NCBI RefSeq assembly: GCF_030272615.1
Contig: NC_081413.1
Location: 160,578,849 to 160,642,848 of the forward strand
Origin: Cryptomeria japonica
Taxonomy: Eukaryota > Streptophyta > Pinopsida > Cupressales > Cupressaceae
Length of the DNA stretch: 64,000 nt
Direction: 5' to 3'
In this document: piece by piece, positions 12,251-24,314 of the stretch
Numbering within the stretch: the stretch's first letter is position 1
How the letters are laid out: each line of letters begins with the position of its first letter
The notes under the pieces: generated by a model
What the model saw: the letters and a program-made list of their open reading frames with translations, nothing else
Databases searched by the model: none
Told to the model about the DNA's origin: nothing
Made by a program: the position numbers and the translations under genes

Positions 12251-13381
12251 TGTTAGGTCCTAGAGACAACTAAGAGGGGGGACGGTGAATCTGTTGTCAA
12301 ATAAATTCAAACCAAAAACAACTTAACGAACCTTAACGATTAATATCCGTGAACCAAGCTTTATACCGGTAGACAATTTATCAGTTAATTGTAGTACTAG
12401 TAAAGATTAATGCATGAAACAGAAACACAATAACATCCACAACACATAACACCAATATTTGTACTTGGAAACTCTATAAGGGGAAAAAACACGGTGGGAA
12501 ACCTTACCCACAATTAGATGATACTAGTGCAGATAGTATGTGTATACAAATGGGGTCTGCACATGCAGAAAAGCCAAGCGCCTAGAGCTCACTGCTCAAA
12601 CACAAATAGGAGTCACACTGACTACAATTGGATGGTTAAATCCAATAAGAATGTACTATTCAAAATAGCATCTTCATATGTTGGATTCTGTACTGGTGTA
12701 GTTCTGATTGTTTTTACAAAAACCTTGCTTCACCTTCAAATGATGTCTATGTGTATAGCTTTTCTTATTCTCGCATATACCTTCTTACAATTCCTTATCC
12801 CTATCACATATTGATCTTACATATATACCATAACCTAAGACCAATTTTAGTAGGTCGGCTCTAAAAGATATTACAATAAAATAATTATAAGTAAATAAAT
12901 AACCGACGCAATATCTGATTCAACATGTTAGCTTAATGCATTTACAATAACAACAAAATCATCTCCAAAGCGTACCATGCTGATCTGGAATAGATAAGCT
13001 TGCCGGTGCATAACCTGGACCTATTTGCCGATAACAACAAATATGCAAATACGAATATGCCAATGAACAAATCTCCAAGACAAAGTGTCCAAATGATGTC
13101 TTTGACATAACCAGATGTTTTCCATGTCTTTACAAGTGCCAGTGAATAATATATCCTACCGGTGTACCAGATATCGGTGACTATGCATAAGTCACTTGCT
13201 TGTCGGTGAACATTGCTGATCCTCCAAAGTGCCAGAGTTGATAAGTGTTGATAGGTATTGATATCAATGACAAAACCATACAAAAATACCAACAATCTCC
13301 CCCGTTGGCATTGATGGTAACACAAGATGGAAAAACCATCAAAGTGCCAAAACAGAAGTGCCAAAAGCCAATAAACCAACA
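12251..13381 (-). repeat. Copia-2 3' LTR
   Basis: On the minus strand it begins TGTTGGTTTATTGG at 13381 and ends CCTAACA at 12251, 1131 bp. It is the reverse-strand counterpart of the Copia-1 LTR. The purine run CTGGGAGAT precedes it at 13382-13390. Its 5' LTR is not in the window and should lie right of 64000 if the nesting model is correct. Confidence 0.88.
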
Positions 13382-13732
13382 ATCTCCCAGAAATCAAAAT
13401 TCAAAATCAATCTCTCCAAAGTAACAATCTCTCCCCTTGAGAGTAACATGTGTTTTCCTTGTGTTTTTCCATATCAATCTCTCCCCAACTACCCAACTAT
13501 AGGTAGGACGAGTATTACTGAGGGAGTATAGTAGTCAGGGCAATCCAATAAAGGGGAGTAGAAAACTCTAACCTTTGACATCAAATGCCAAAGCCAAAAA
13601 GCCAGGTTCAAATGAAAAATACCAACCAATTCAGTATGCCAACTACTCCCCCTGAGAAGTAGCCCTCCTCATCAAAGCTGGAGTAAAAGATTTCTCTGTT
13701 AATTTTGTCGGTTGATGACAAACATCAATTGT
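13382..13732 (-). other. Copia-2 3' untranslated stretch
   Basis: Non-coding region between the pol stop and the LTR. As in Copia-1 it carries repeated purine runs (complements of CTCTCCCC and CTCCCCCTGAG), the last one abutting the LTR. Confidence 0.65.
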
Positions 13733-14170
13733 CTAAGTCTCTACCAGTGGGGGTATGACCCCAAGCTGGTCTCTGAGATATTCAAAATTTTCCTTAGGCA
13801 AAGACTTAGTGAAAATATCTGCAATCTACTCTTTAGTATTCACATAAACTAGTTTTACTTCTTTTGCTTCAACATTCTCTTTCAGAAAGTTCAATTTGAT
13901 AGAAACATGTTTAGTTTTAGAATGTAATACTAGATTCTTAGATATATCAATTGCTGCACTGTTATCACAATAGATAGTTATAGGTTCCTTGCATTTTATC
14001 TTTATGTCCTTCAACATTTGCTTAAGCCATACTACCTGTGTACAGTTAGTTGTTGCTGCAACATATTCTGATTCTACTATTGATAAAGATGTGCAACTTT
14101 GTTTCTTACTCAACCAAGAAATTAATCTGCTTCAAAGAAAAAATGCTCTATTAGTGGTGCTTTTTCTATC
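13733..14170 (-). pseudogene. Copia-2 pol 3' end: RNase H C-terminal part
   Basis: Minus-strand homologue of 1-437, with IYCDNSAAIDISKN, KTKHVSIKLNFLKE and IADIFTKSLP. A TAG replaces the residue before IADIF, where Copia-1 has Gln (EQLADIF), a CAG-to-TAG type change. Similarity to Copia-1 continues to about 14170 (upstream in its transcription), where Tat-3 begins. The rest of pol would lie beyond the nest. Confidence 0.88.
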
Positions 14171-14179
14171 TGTTATCAG

Positions 14180-16496
14180 TGTTTAAGAAATGGGTTTTCT
14201 TTCCCCATGATTGACTAGGTTTTTTGAAATTTTGAGTCAGGTATGCTTTTAACTGCTTCAAAGATGTGTTAGGTCTTTAAGGGTCAAGGGTTATAGTTTT
14301 AAATCGCTCAAATGTCTGATCAAAACCCTCTGGTTTCTATTCCTGCATTACTTTATTCACTTAAGTAATGGGTCTTGGGGTCGTGTGAAGTGTCCCCCCT
14401 TGTTATCTACCTAGGCGGTTGTTGAATAATCGTAAAAAGTCTATGCCTTATGTCTTTTGCCTTCTAATGTTGTCAAGTCTAGTAAGTGTTGCGCAACTTC
14501 CAGATGAATCTATGACTTTCGCCATTTCATTAGGCAAAGTTGCGAGTGTGTTAAGCTATGCGAAATAGTGAAAGGAAAAAGCATGTTCAACTGTGTGCAT
14601 TTGATCTGGTTTAACAAGACTCCATCTCGCTCAAGATCTAACGGTTGGCATTGATTCACAACCGAAACGAGCGAGTAAATTACCTTTCGTGAAATGGCAA
14701 AAAGGTTTGGTGGGACCCAGTGATGAAGACTTTTCCACAGCTAAAAGGTGATCAAGTTCAAAAGAAATTGAAGGCTCTCGTTGTTTCATGGCTAATAGAT
14801 GCTCACATGTTATGCCCTACGAAACAGCGAAAGGTTTTTTGGCCTAGGCAAAAGAGGTTTATGAGAAGCATAATAGATGCACAAGTTCCCAAAGATCTAA
14901 CAGCTAGTACAGTTTCACGGGAGAAAGATACTCGAAAGATAGCTTTTGCGAAACAGCGAAATGACATGGCATTCCAAGCAAGTAGTCCAGCTGGTTGAGA
15001 TGGCAAGTAAGATAGTGACACGTGGCCAAAAATCAATGTGGTTAGCGGATCAGATTTAAGGATTAAAAGGTGGGTCCAAGAGGATGAGTCATGCTGTGGG
15101 ATAAGAAGTGACCTGGCAGATATAGGTGGCAAGGATAAAGTGGATCCTGATGTTTTCTCTCAGTGAATAAAAGGTTGACATGTTAGTTTAGGAATGACTA
15201 GACACCAGGTGGATAAAGCTGAGTCAGACAACCCACGTTTGCTAGATTCAAGTAGGTTGTAAAGCATCAGGCAAGTTTGATATGATCTAACGATTCGTGT
15301 GAGTTTGCGAAGTCAAGATGCTTGTGTTTTAAGGTCTGCGAAATGGCGAAAGAGCTAGTGGGCCTGAAGAAATAGATAAGGCATAAAGGTAAAAAAGGAT
15401 CAACTCTGTTTTGATCCAAGGGTTCTCGTTGTTTTGTGGCTACAAATCAACCGAGGATTAAGGCATGCAAAATGGTGAAAGAGAAAGAGATTTTCTTCCC
15501 AGCATGACGTGGAATGACAACTGTTACTTCTTGTAAGGATTGATGGTGATGTGTCGTAAGACACATAGTTTCAAAAGGTGATTCAGGGCCTGTCGAGGTG
15601 TAACTGGCAGTTATCCAGGAAATGAGACACGTGGTTGACTCCAAACTAAACCCGAAGAGTTTCCTAGAGCTAATGGTCGAGTTCCATGTGGCATTTGTTA
15701 ACCGGTAAATAAATGGGGTAAGTAATAAAGGTCTCACTTAAAGGGTGGTCATCTCGAGATTGATCCAATGCCTCTCATTGTTTCGTGGCCCGAAGGTGTA
15801 AGCAGATTAACCTCTGTGAAATAGAGAAAAACCATTAGCCATCAAGATGAGGCACGGTTAGTGAAAAAGTTGATGGTCCCAGTAGGGGTTAAAGGTCGGC
15901 CGGTTAGAGTTCCATCTAACACTTGGCATAGCTTTGCGAACGGAAGGTGCTCATGGGATAAAGCTTGTGAAATGGCAAAAAGGAGGTAGGGCCCGATGCA
16001 AAGGCAAAGAGGTTAAAATAGTATAAAGACCGACCAAGTCTCATCTAATCGGACGACTGGCATGATTTCATTGAGCGAAATTGCGAGGATGTTATGCTCT
16101 GTGAAATAGAGAAAGAGCAAAAAGGAAAATACACAGGCATGTTATGACCCGTTGGAGCGAAATTTTTGAATTCTTCTATGAATTCAATTCTGAAGGGATG
16201 GTCAAAGCATGCGGTATCAATGTCGTAGTTAAGAGCCCGACTACCGTATATGATTTTGCATCAATTTAATGAAGGTATCATTTTGAAGAGTAGTTGCAGA
16301 GAAGCGCTTACAAAGCAAATTTCTTCAATTGCAGAGTAAATTTCTTCAGTTGCAGAGCAGATTTCTTCAGTTGCAAAGAAGTTTTCTTCAAGCAAAAATA
16401 GGTTCTCTTGAACTCCTGTTTGGCAATTACTTGACAGTATGTTTTAATTGAGGTTTTGATTTATTACAGAACAGTTGGGGCTAGTAATTAAATTGC
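14180..16496 (+). repeat. Motif-rich non-coding region of Tat-3
   Basis: A word close to GCGAAATGGCGAAAG occurs about nine times between 14560 and 16115 (near 14560, 14689, 14820, 14947, 15338, 15468, 15812, 15967, 16099). A second word close to CTCGTTGTTTCGTGGC recurs near 14778, 15424 and 15773, and a third (GATCTAACGGTTGGC-like) near 14635, 15292 and 16050. The spacing is irregular, so this looks like diverged duplication or clustered binding sites. No frame with a domain is present. Confidence 0.65.
16311..16395 (+). repeat. 21-bp tandem repeat, about four copies
   Basis: Four successive copies of AAATTTCTTCAGTTGCAGAGC with small changes, ending 117 bases before the ATG of the large Tat-3 ORF. 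It lies in the presumed leader of that ORF. Confidence 0.75.
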
Positions 16497-16511
16497 TTGC
16501 ATAGTTTTAAG

Positions 16512-19500
16512 ATGGCACCTAAAAGAGAATTCTCAGGAAAGGTGAATTATCAAGAGAGGTCTATCTGTGATGATTTCCTAGAACAGTTGACATTGTCAAC
16601 TAATGTGGCAGCAAAGGTAAAAGAACTAGTGCCAAGAGCTCCTCACTTAAAAATAGGAGAGGGATTATATGATAAGGGTAACTGGCTAAGAGACCCTCAA
16701 ATTGGGTTGTCTAGGTTGGGATTATATAAGGCTAGATTTGGCATGAGAAACTCCCCAGCCCCAATGAATAGTATCTGGGAGTTGGATGTAGGTAAATTGG
16801 TGGTCACTGGAGTATTCATGGATGTGGATCTCCTAACTCAGATTACACACAACTATGACCCAATCATAGGAAGTGTTAAGGATATAAGTGGGAAAACTCT
16901 CATTGAAATAAATAATGAGGAGTTCAGAAATGCTTTCGGGCTTAGTGAATTTACCAATTTTTTAGAACCTATTAATTTCAAATCACTAGCTCAGGTTTAC
17001 AGTGTGCAGAGGAATCAACTTAGAAATGGGCCTCTTAAACAATTCTTTGTGAAGATAGGCGGGTTAACAGTTATAGGATGTAATATTGAGGATCCTTTTT
17101 CTTTAAATCTATTTACCCTTAGGGCCAAAGGATTATACTGGTCACTCTGCCAAATTCTAGGAGAAGATGCTGAGGCAAATATGCCAGCTCATTACATGTT
17201 GATGATTGCTCAAATTTTGAACCCTTCTTTGGCAGTAACCTTTGAGTATGCTTCCTATATCACTGATTCCATCCATGAAGGATTGATATGAATAAAGAAT
17301 GGGAAAGTGGATAGGCCATTTGGATGGTACTCCCTCCTCATGAATTTATTTTTATTCAAAGGTGGTGACTATTTTGCAAGTGGAATGGATATTGTGAAAG
17401 AGAAAAATGGAGAGAAGATGTCAGTGTAGTTATGGAGTATAGTGATGTCATGGGATAGAGAAGATGCAAGCTTCTTGAAGTTTGATAAATGTTTTGCATC
17501 TAAGATTAGGACTCTTATCTATTCAGAAAATCCAAGAGTTCCTAAGGTTCTTTTGGAATTCATTAGGCCAAAAAAAATTAGCTGAGAATGTTAAAATTGT
17601 CCACAATTGGGGTGATATCTACTTATACCCTATCTCCACAATTTTTAGAGTATATGGCTTCAAAAGCACTCCATTTTTGTTGCCCTATCAGGTCCCTCTT
17701 ATAGTGGGAATTGCAGAGATCCTTAGGCAGATTGGTGGTGTGCAAGAGGCAGAGTTAACAGGCAGAGGTAAAGGGACCATTTTTCCTACAGTTACCATAG
17801 CACACCAATTTGTGATAATTAAAGGAGGTTGGAAGTGTTTTGAAGATTTCCTTCAAGCGTATCATTTGTCAACTACAGTATCTCGATGTGCTGACCCTAA
17901 AGATTTCTTCAATGACATGTTCAGAAAGAGGGCAATATGCAGAGGTAGACCCCGCCAATTCTAGTTTCCTGAAGACCTCATTAGGAATGAGATTGATTTA
18001 GATGAGCAAGAGTTGAGGAAGGAAAAGTGGGTGGCCTACAAAAAGGCTTTAGACTTTGTACACCAATTCGACACTAGCTATGACCCTTTGTCTAGCTTTC
18101 ACCCTTTTGAAGAGAAGATAAAGTTCTTAATTCTTTGTTTTGAGGATGTGATGCAAACATTGAAAGAAAAGAGGGAGGTTGTAATTAAGAACAACCCTGA
18201 GAAAGAAATACTGGTTCTAAATAGGTCAGCATCTACCAGAGCAATCCCTCCTAGTGATTACATGTTGCAAAAGAAGTCCAACTACAGTGTGTTGATGCCA
18301 ACAACAGGGGAGCCCTCTACTTTAAAAGGGAAGAGGAAGATATAAGATGTCATTGACATTTAAGATAACCCAAAGAAACAAAGAGTGGGAAAAGAAGTAC
18401 AATCTAATGAGCCTTTGTACTCTCCATCTCAATCCCCTATTCATATAGGAGATGAATAGGCAACAGCTGAGCAACTGTTACAGTTAGGCAGCCTTGGAGA
18501 GATAGCATACACATATGATGAAGTGGAAGAGGGAATGCCAGAACAACCCCTTACTGCTGAAATGAACATCACTACTAATAAGTTCAAAGGCCAGGAGTGG
18601 GATCTTGAGATCAAGCAAGCCAATAAAGATTTCTTGGCTGATAATAATTTTGTCACATCAGGAGCTTTCATGCAATTTGTGTGGAAGCAGAACATTGATA
18701 AATTTTATGCTAGGTGTGAAAAGAGGAAAGCTGAGTAGCCCCACAGGGATCCACCTGTGGTGGAGGAAGAGATAAAGTAAGAAATGGTTGATGAGTTTAA
18801 GACCATCACTCCTAAGCAAGGAAGAGACATGGTAGCACAGGCTAGGGTACTCATTCTCCCCGAATGGGACATAGCAGATGCCTTGGTTTTAGAGGCAGTA
18901 AGAAAATAGACCAAACCTATGGAGGGAGTCACTTTCAGCAAAGAAAATGCTGCACTAGTCATGTGGTCTCTTAAAAGAGATGAAAATAAGAGGAATAAGG
19001 ACACCTCAGGGTCAAGTTACCATGGAGGAATGATAGTGAAAAGAGTGCAGAGCACTGGGGTAGTGGAAGTTGCTAGCACTATGCTAGAGACTGCAAAGTT
19101 TAGTGTTGCAGTAGCAGAAAGGGAGGCTAAGGAAAAGGCAGATCTGCAAGTTAAGTTGGAGACAGTTATAAAAGCTTACAACAATACCAAGGAAGAGGTA
19201 AGAGGTAAAGATAGCATCATCACCAAGATACAAAGCTAGTTGGCAGGACAATAACATCAAGGTGAGTCCTCAACACTGATGATCTCCTCTTCTTCTACAA
19301 GACCTCCACCTACCAGCCCCATTACTGAGTTCCCACCATCTCCAACACCTTCTAGTTCTTAGTTGATTAAGATCACTCCCCATGAGTTGGAGAATTTAAA
19401 ACAGGCTCAAGCCTTATATGCAAAGAAATATGAAGAGAGGGTAAAGGCTACAATTTTAAGTTTTGCTGACACTATAGGGTCTTCATTAATGTATAACAAT

Positions 19501-20132
19501 ATGAGTAAGATTTTGGAAATGTGGAATGAAGTAAATGGGGACAAGGTTGTATTAATGCCTATTTTTGATAAATGGAGACCCGAAGAGTAGGATATAGAAC
19601 TAATTTGTGTATCCTATGATGAGGCGGGGGCTGAACCTACTATTAAATCTACAAATGATATGACAAAGGATTTAGTAAAATTGGTAGAAGGAGTAGATAA
19701 TGCAGATAGAAAGATCAACTTGTACAAGAAGGAGTACACTGATCAAGTTTTTGAATTACTCCGAGGAGGTTTTGTCAACCCAACCCAATTAAAGGACAAA
19801 CAAATATGGCTTAAGGAGTTGGAAGCCAAATTGTCACTGAGATAAAAGGAATTGTTAAATCAAAGGATGCCTCCATATTTGTCAAAACAATTGAAGAGAT
19901 TGAGAAAATCAAATCTCATTATGGTTTCCTAAATTCAAAGGTCAATAAAATGAGGAATTCTTGGAAAAGATTAGCCAAGACAGAAACAAAAGTAATTAAC
20001 TTTTCATGGCCTGCTGATGAGGTGTATCGGGAATGGACAAGAAAATATGTCATGCTTGATGTGGAGCAGTTAGAAAATGTTACAACAGAACAACAAAAGG
20101 AAGAAGTCGCAGATGTTGAAAGAGACTTGTAA
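16512..20132 (+). pseudogene. Decayed ORF of about 1200 codons in Tat-3, function unknown
   Basis: Not recognised. The first 260 codons from ATG at 16512 (MAPKREFSGK) are open. A frameshift lies between about 17290 and 17480, and the next frame runs to 19845 with about ten stops. A second shift near 19850 leads to a final segment ending at 20132. The N-terminal third looks globular and predominantly hydrophobic-alternating (IWELDVGKLVVTGVFMDVD, NNEEFRNAFGLSEF). The middle is Lys/Glu/Pro-rich. The last third (from about 19080) has heptad-like stretches suggesting coiled coil. A good acceptor-type sequence (TTTGATTTATTACAG) lies 40 bases upstream, so an upstream exon is possible. It sits before the primer site, unlike the extra ORF of known Ogre elements, which follows it. 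Confidence 0.55.
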
Positions 20133-21069
20133 CCACATTTGTAAAAGGTTTTGTAACTTCTTCTTGAGAAGTAATGATTGTACCAAACTCTCCTAGGAAA
20201 GTCTGAAGCTATGTGTGCATCCATATTGTTATAAATGGATACCAGGACTAGTAAAAAAGGGGATCGCAAGGAATTGTAAGAAAACGTTGGAGAAATTTAT
20301 CTAAACTTTACCAAGTTTAATGGAGAATATTCAAAGGTTTTTGTAATACATTTTGAAGAAAATATCAATATACAGACCATTGGTTTTGAGTTTAAACTTT
20401 GTGTTGTCTTCAAGGATGTTTGCAAGCGTTTACTATTTCTTCCTGAGTAATCCAGGGTTATTTCATTTGAATATGGGTTGTAAGGCAACTTTCAGTAGAT
20501 ATGTTTCTTAACTTTTCTCTTCAAGAGGGGAATTAAATATGCAGGAATCATTTCTACTAGTAAATTCTTTGTGGGACAGTTTGAATTTTGATGAACATAG
20601 CTTAGTTTGATATGAATAAATTCTTATGTGTGTCAGGCATGTATAAGGATCTGCAAAAGCCAAACTAATGGAATATGTAGAGATATTTGATTGTGGAAGT
20701 ATTGTTTGAACTTAGATGACTCTATGACCTTGGATAAGGCACTGGTGTAGATCAAGTATGTCTATTACGTATCTTGTAGGTCAATACTGAACTTGAGTAC
20801 AATTTTCATTCCTTTGTTTCAATTAGTTTTAAGGTCATTAGATCCATTGGTTTTTGGACTAGTTTGCTATGGATTTATCTTTTAAAAGTGTAAATTTAGT
20901 TCACAAAGGTATACCCACCTGAACTTTGAATAAGTTCAAAGTGTAGAAGGTTAATCAAACCTTGTCATATGTTGTCCTGAAGGTTTCCTTCTCTTTAATC
21001 TCTCTTCTGCATACAGAGTTATCATAGCATTATAAGGATTTTAAAGTGAATCAGATTTTGAGCACAACA
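20133..21069 (+). other. Non-coding segment before the Tat-3 primer site
   Basis: AT-rich sequence between the ORF end and the primer site, ending AGCACAACA (a TG...CA type LTR end at 21069). It is either U5 and the 3' part of a giant LTR or a short LTR of its own. No frame with features. Confidence 0.45.
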
Positions 21070-21073
21070 AAAG

Positions 21074-21091
21074 TGGCAACTCTATTGGGGA
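21074..21091 (+). promoter_or_regulatory. Tat-3 tRNA primer binding site
   Basis: TGGCAACTCTATTGGGGA four bases after the presumed LTR end. It closely resembles the TGGCGACTC..TGGGGA primer site known from Ogre/Tat elements, with two to three changes. This fixes a 5' LTR end here. Confidence 0.65.
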
Positions 21092-21408
21092 GAGTCACAA
21101 TAAGGATCCAAATGCAGATTTGTGCCTAGATTTATAAGGAAAAATCATCGTGTGTTTGTGGAACCAATTGGTTCTTCGGTGAGTATAGCAGTGGTGTCTG
21201 GATGTCCCTTTTGGAATTTCCCTCTATTTTCTATTGATTTTTTATTTGGTCTGAAGTTATGCAACGTTTTATTCTAAGCTTGTTTTCATAATTCCCATAG
21301 TCTTGTGGGTGGTGACTCTGTTATCTTGGAACCAATCCTTGTGAAATACATAAAATTCTAAAAGGGAAGACAAGCATAATGTAAGGAGGAAAAAACACCA
21401 GATCATTC

Positions 21409-22500
21409 ATGAAGAAGCATCCTCGTTAAACTTTGCAAGAAGGTTTGCCAGAACAGTCACAAAGAGGTCAAAAGAGATTAGTGCTTCACGAACCATCAAA
21501 TGCTGCTTTGGTGCAAAAGAATAATAATACCGGTAAGATACCTGATCGACCTGTTTATGTAAAGTCTAATTCTTCTTCCAGAGATTCTAAACATGATATA
21601 TTAGGTTTCCATTCTGGATTGTTTGGAATATAGATAATGCTCATGCTTTAAATCAAGATATATCTCATGTTAGTGTGTTTGCAAGAGATAGGACTAGTTC
21701 AAATGCAATCAGACATTCTGTTCCTAGAACAATTGATGGAAATAGTAGCTTGATTGATATAGATCAAGTCAATATATCTGACTCTGAGGAGAATTTCCCT
21801 GATGAAGATAAAGTGTCACAATAAATAGAAGATTTAAATAGGAGGGTTCACCACTTAATCTCTTTAGAGCCCAAAAGGAGGCAAATAAGAAGGAAGTCAA
21901 AGAAAAACTAATGGAGAGACATAGGCTTCTTAGACATATAGCTGATCTTGAAGTATTGGCTAAGAAAAAAGAAAAGAGTCATGATGAAGGCCCTGTGATC
22001 AGAGAAATTTTGATCCCTAAGGCCAAGCCAGCATATAGGTCAGTAGTCCAACCAAACAGGGAAATGCTTAGTGATTCACAGCCTCCTAGGAATAATGTTG
22101 ATAAAGGGAAACAGAAATGGGTGGATGATGGAACTAGATCTAGAAATACAGAAGATATTTCTCATAAGCTTTCAGTACATGAGAGAGAGATGGAAAGAAT
22201 GAGGAAGGAAAAGGAGGATCTACAAATGGAGCTAGAGAAAGCTAAGTTGAAAGCAACTAATCAAGAAGTCAAAAGAAAAATTAGTTACCTAAAAGCTCCC
22301 CCTATCATTTTTCCATTAGGAGGTCTTAGTAAGCCTGATACTCAACAAATTTCCCTTCCCCCAATTAAGATTCAGCCTACTATGCCTGCTAATATAGCAT
22401 CGGTGAGTCAAATTCCTATGAACAATCATCATAGCCAAATATCTCAGTCCCCAATTCCAAAAGTCAGAATGAACATGGGAAACAATAATGTTACTTTAGC
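21409..22500 (+). pseudogene. Tat-3 gag N-terminal part, truncated by Tat-2
   Basis: Starts at ATG 21409, hits TAA at 21427 (one C-to-T change from CAA), then runs to 21633. It continues with frameshifts near 21620 and 21870 into the open frame 21911-22500. Segments are charged and Ser/Asn/Pro-rich, and an EREMERMRKEKEDLQMELEK stretch (about 22180-22245) is a clear coiled coil. The capsid domain is not reached: at 22501 the frame runs into the Tat-2 LTR. Assigned as gag from its place after the primer site. Confidence 0.5.
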
Positions 22501-23888
22501 TAGGAATTCGGAAATCATCAAAGCAAAGGTCAAATTAAGCTTAATCACAAAAGCAGATTGCAATGATCAATCCTAACACACTCAATAGAGACATGAAAAT
22601 GAAACATTTAAAACTAAAGACTATGCAAACCAAATGTAGATCTAAATGCTTCCTTCATGCGGCTCCATTGTCCTTCTTTCTTCTCCAAATATCTTTGTTG
22701 TGGATCTCACCTACTAGTGCATGATCATGATATGAAAGCAAGTAGACAAGATGATTGCTCAAGAGTACTCGAAGCGTGATTGATTCGACAAAGTAATTCA
22801 AAACAAGCGATTATTAGATAATGTGATCATTAGATCATATGATTATTAGATTGAGATTGAAGAAATTCATCCAATTTATAGACAAATTGGAGAAATGATC
22901 ATATTAGCATGATTCAATTCAAATGGAAATTGCAAATCAATATGACAAATTATGACAAATTATGCACTTTCTATGCAAAATTGATTGATTGATAATTTAT
23001 GACAAATTATGACAAATTTCTATGTCAAAAATTGATTGATTGTCAATTATGACAAATTATGACAAATTGAAATGTCATTCCCATGAAATTAGGAGAAAAA
23101 TAGGAGAGAATTGAAATTAGGAATTAGAAAAATAGAAAATTAGAAAATTAGAAAATTGATGAAAATTAGGAAATAGGTAAATTAATTAATAATTTGTCAT
23201 TTATTAATTAATTCACAAAAAGAGGAATAATTAGCCAATTAAATGAACATTTAATTGCGATGAGAAGACTTAGGATAAATAAATAATTTATTAATCCTAG
23301 AGAGAGAAATGACAAACAAGGTTAAATGATTAAATCATGAAACCCTAAAAGATGAATTAACAATGCAAGAACGACAATTAGGTCTTGATGAAAGATAATT
23401 GATGTTGATTCGATTATGATCATGATTCTGACTGACAAAGGACCAATGTGATAAACGATTTGATTGAGATAAAGGCACCAATTGATGAGGAACAATGCTA
23501 ATTGATCCAAATTGACATAATTGAGACAGACAACGATCGATGACAAATCGATCGCAAAATGACAAGATTGACAAGAGGACAAGAATCAATGACAAAATAG
23601 ATCGCAAGATGACAAGATTGAAAATGACAACGATCAATGACAAATTGATCGCAAAATGACAAGATTGAAAATGATAAGAATTAATGACAAATTGATCACA
23701 TGATGACAAGGTTGATAGAGGACAAAATCCTAATTAGGATTGACGATGTCCAAAAAGATGACAAATGACTACACACATTGATGCGACAGGATAAAATCGA
23801 TCAAAATCATGATTGAAGATTGTTGTCGACAAGACCAAATTTGAGAGTGAGATGAATGAAGAATGCAGAAGAAAGACTCGATGCTTAC
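22501..23888 (-). repeat. Tat-2 3' LTR, distal part
   Basis: Matches 62738-64000 at an offset of about 40237 bases. It contains internal tandem blocks: TATGACAAATTATGACAAATT units (22945-23070, about 60-bp period) and ATGACAAATTGATCGCAAA units (23525-23710, about 55-bp period). The terminal TGAAGA of the other LTR is not matched here, so the outermost few bases have diverged or been lost. It joins the Tat-3 gag frame at 22501. Confidence 0.85.
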
Positions 23889-23913
23889 TGTAGACACCTA
23901 AAATTGTCATGTC

Positions 23914-24149
23914 TAATTAAATAAATATTTTATTTATTTAATTATCTAAGCTTAATTCTTCTATTAATTAAATAAATCTTTATTTATTTAATTAATTCAT
24001 TTATCCTCTTCTAGCCTTATTTCTCATTTAAATAAATACATTTATTTATTTAAATTATCATTTTCCTAAATTAAATAAATATCTTATTTATTTAATTGAT
24101 CCCACTTCTTCTATTAATTAAATAAATCTTTATTTATTTAATTAATTCA
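23914..24149. repeat. Five successive AT-rich palindromes in the Tat-1 LTR
   Basis: Five inverted repeats of the form AATTAAATAAAT-N-ATTTATTTAATT, about 30-38 bases each, start near 23914, 23964, 24018, 24064 and 24113. The same set is in the 3' LTR at 39025-39260. The second and fifth are nearly identical to each other. In RNA or supercoiled DNA they would form hairpins or cruciforms. Confidence 0.85.
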
Positions 24150-24306
24150 TTACCTTTTTCTACCCATGACACATGTCATTCATCTCTTAATTCATACACT
24201 ACCTACCCATTTCATTATTTTATTATTTCTTTTACCTACCCTCTAATCCTAGCCGACCTCCTTTTACGCCTCTCAATCTTATCCCTCCATTTCATATAGT
24301 GTCTTC

Positions 24307-24314
24307 TATATAAG
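24307..24314 (+). promoter_or_regulatory. TATA box of the Tat-1 LTR
   Basis: TATATAAG followed about 30-35 bases later by an A/C-rich start region (AAACCCTAATC). The identical sequence is at 39418-39425 in the 3' LTR. It probably drives the sense gag-pol transcript. Confidence 0.65.

Larger units (their letters stand above)
14171..22500 (+). mobile_element. Tat-3: Tat/Ogre-like Ty3/gypsy element, 5' portion only
   Basis: Inserted in Copia-2 RNase H and itself cut at 22500 by Tat-2. The recognisable parts are a primer site of the Tat/Ogre style (21074-21091) and a gag-like N-terminus (21409-22500). Upstream lies about 6.9 kb holding a motif-rich region and a decayed ORF of about 1200 codons. 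The left boundary is probably TGTTTAAG at 14180 or TGTTATC at 14171; both start with TGTT and the base run before the primer site ends ...CACAACA, so a 6.9-kb LTR is possible. No partner LTR is visible to prove this. Confidence 0.6.

Noticed and set aside
23322-23709. Minus-strand frames with repeated QSCHFAINLSLI phrases (also 63564-63939)
   Set aside because: Duplicated in both Tat-2 LTRs and generated by the TGACAAATT tandem units.
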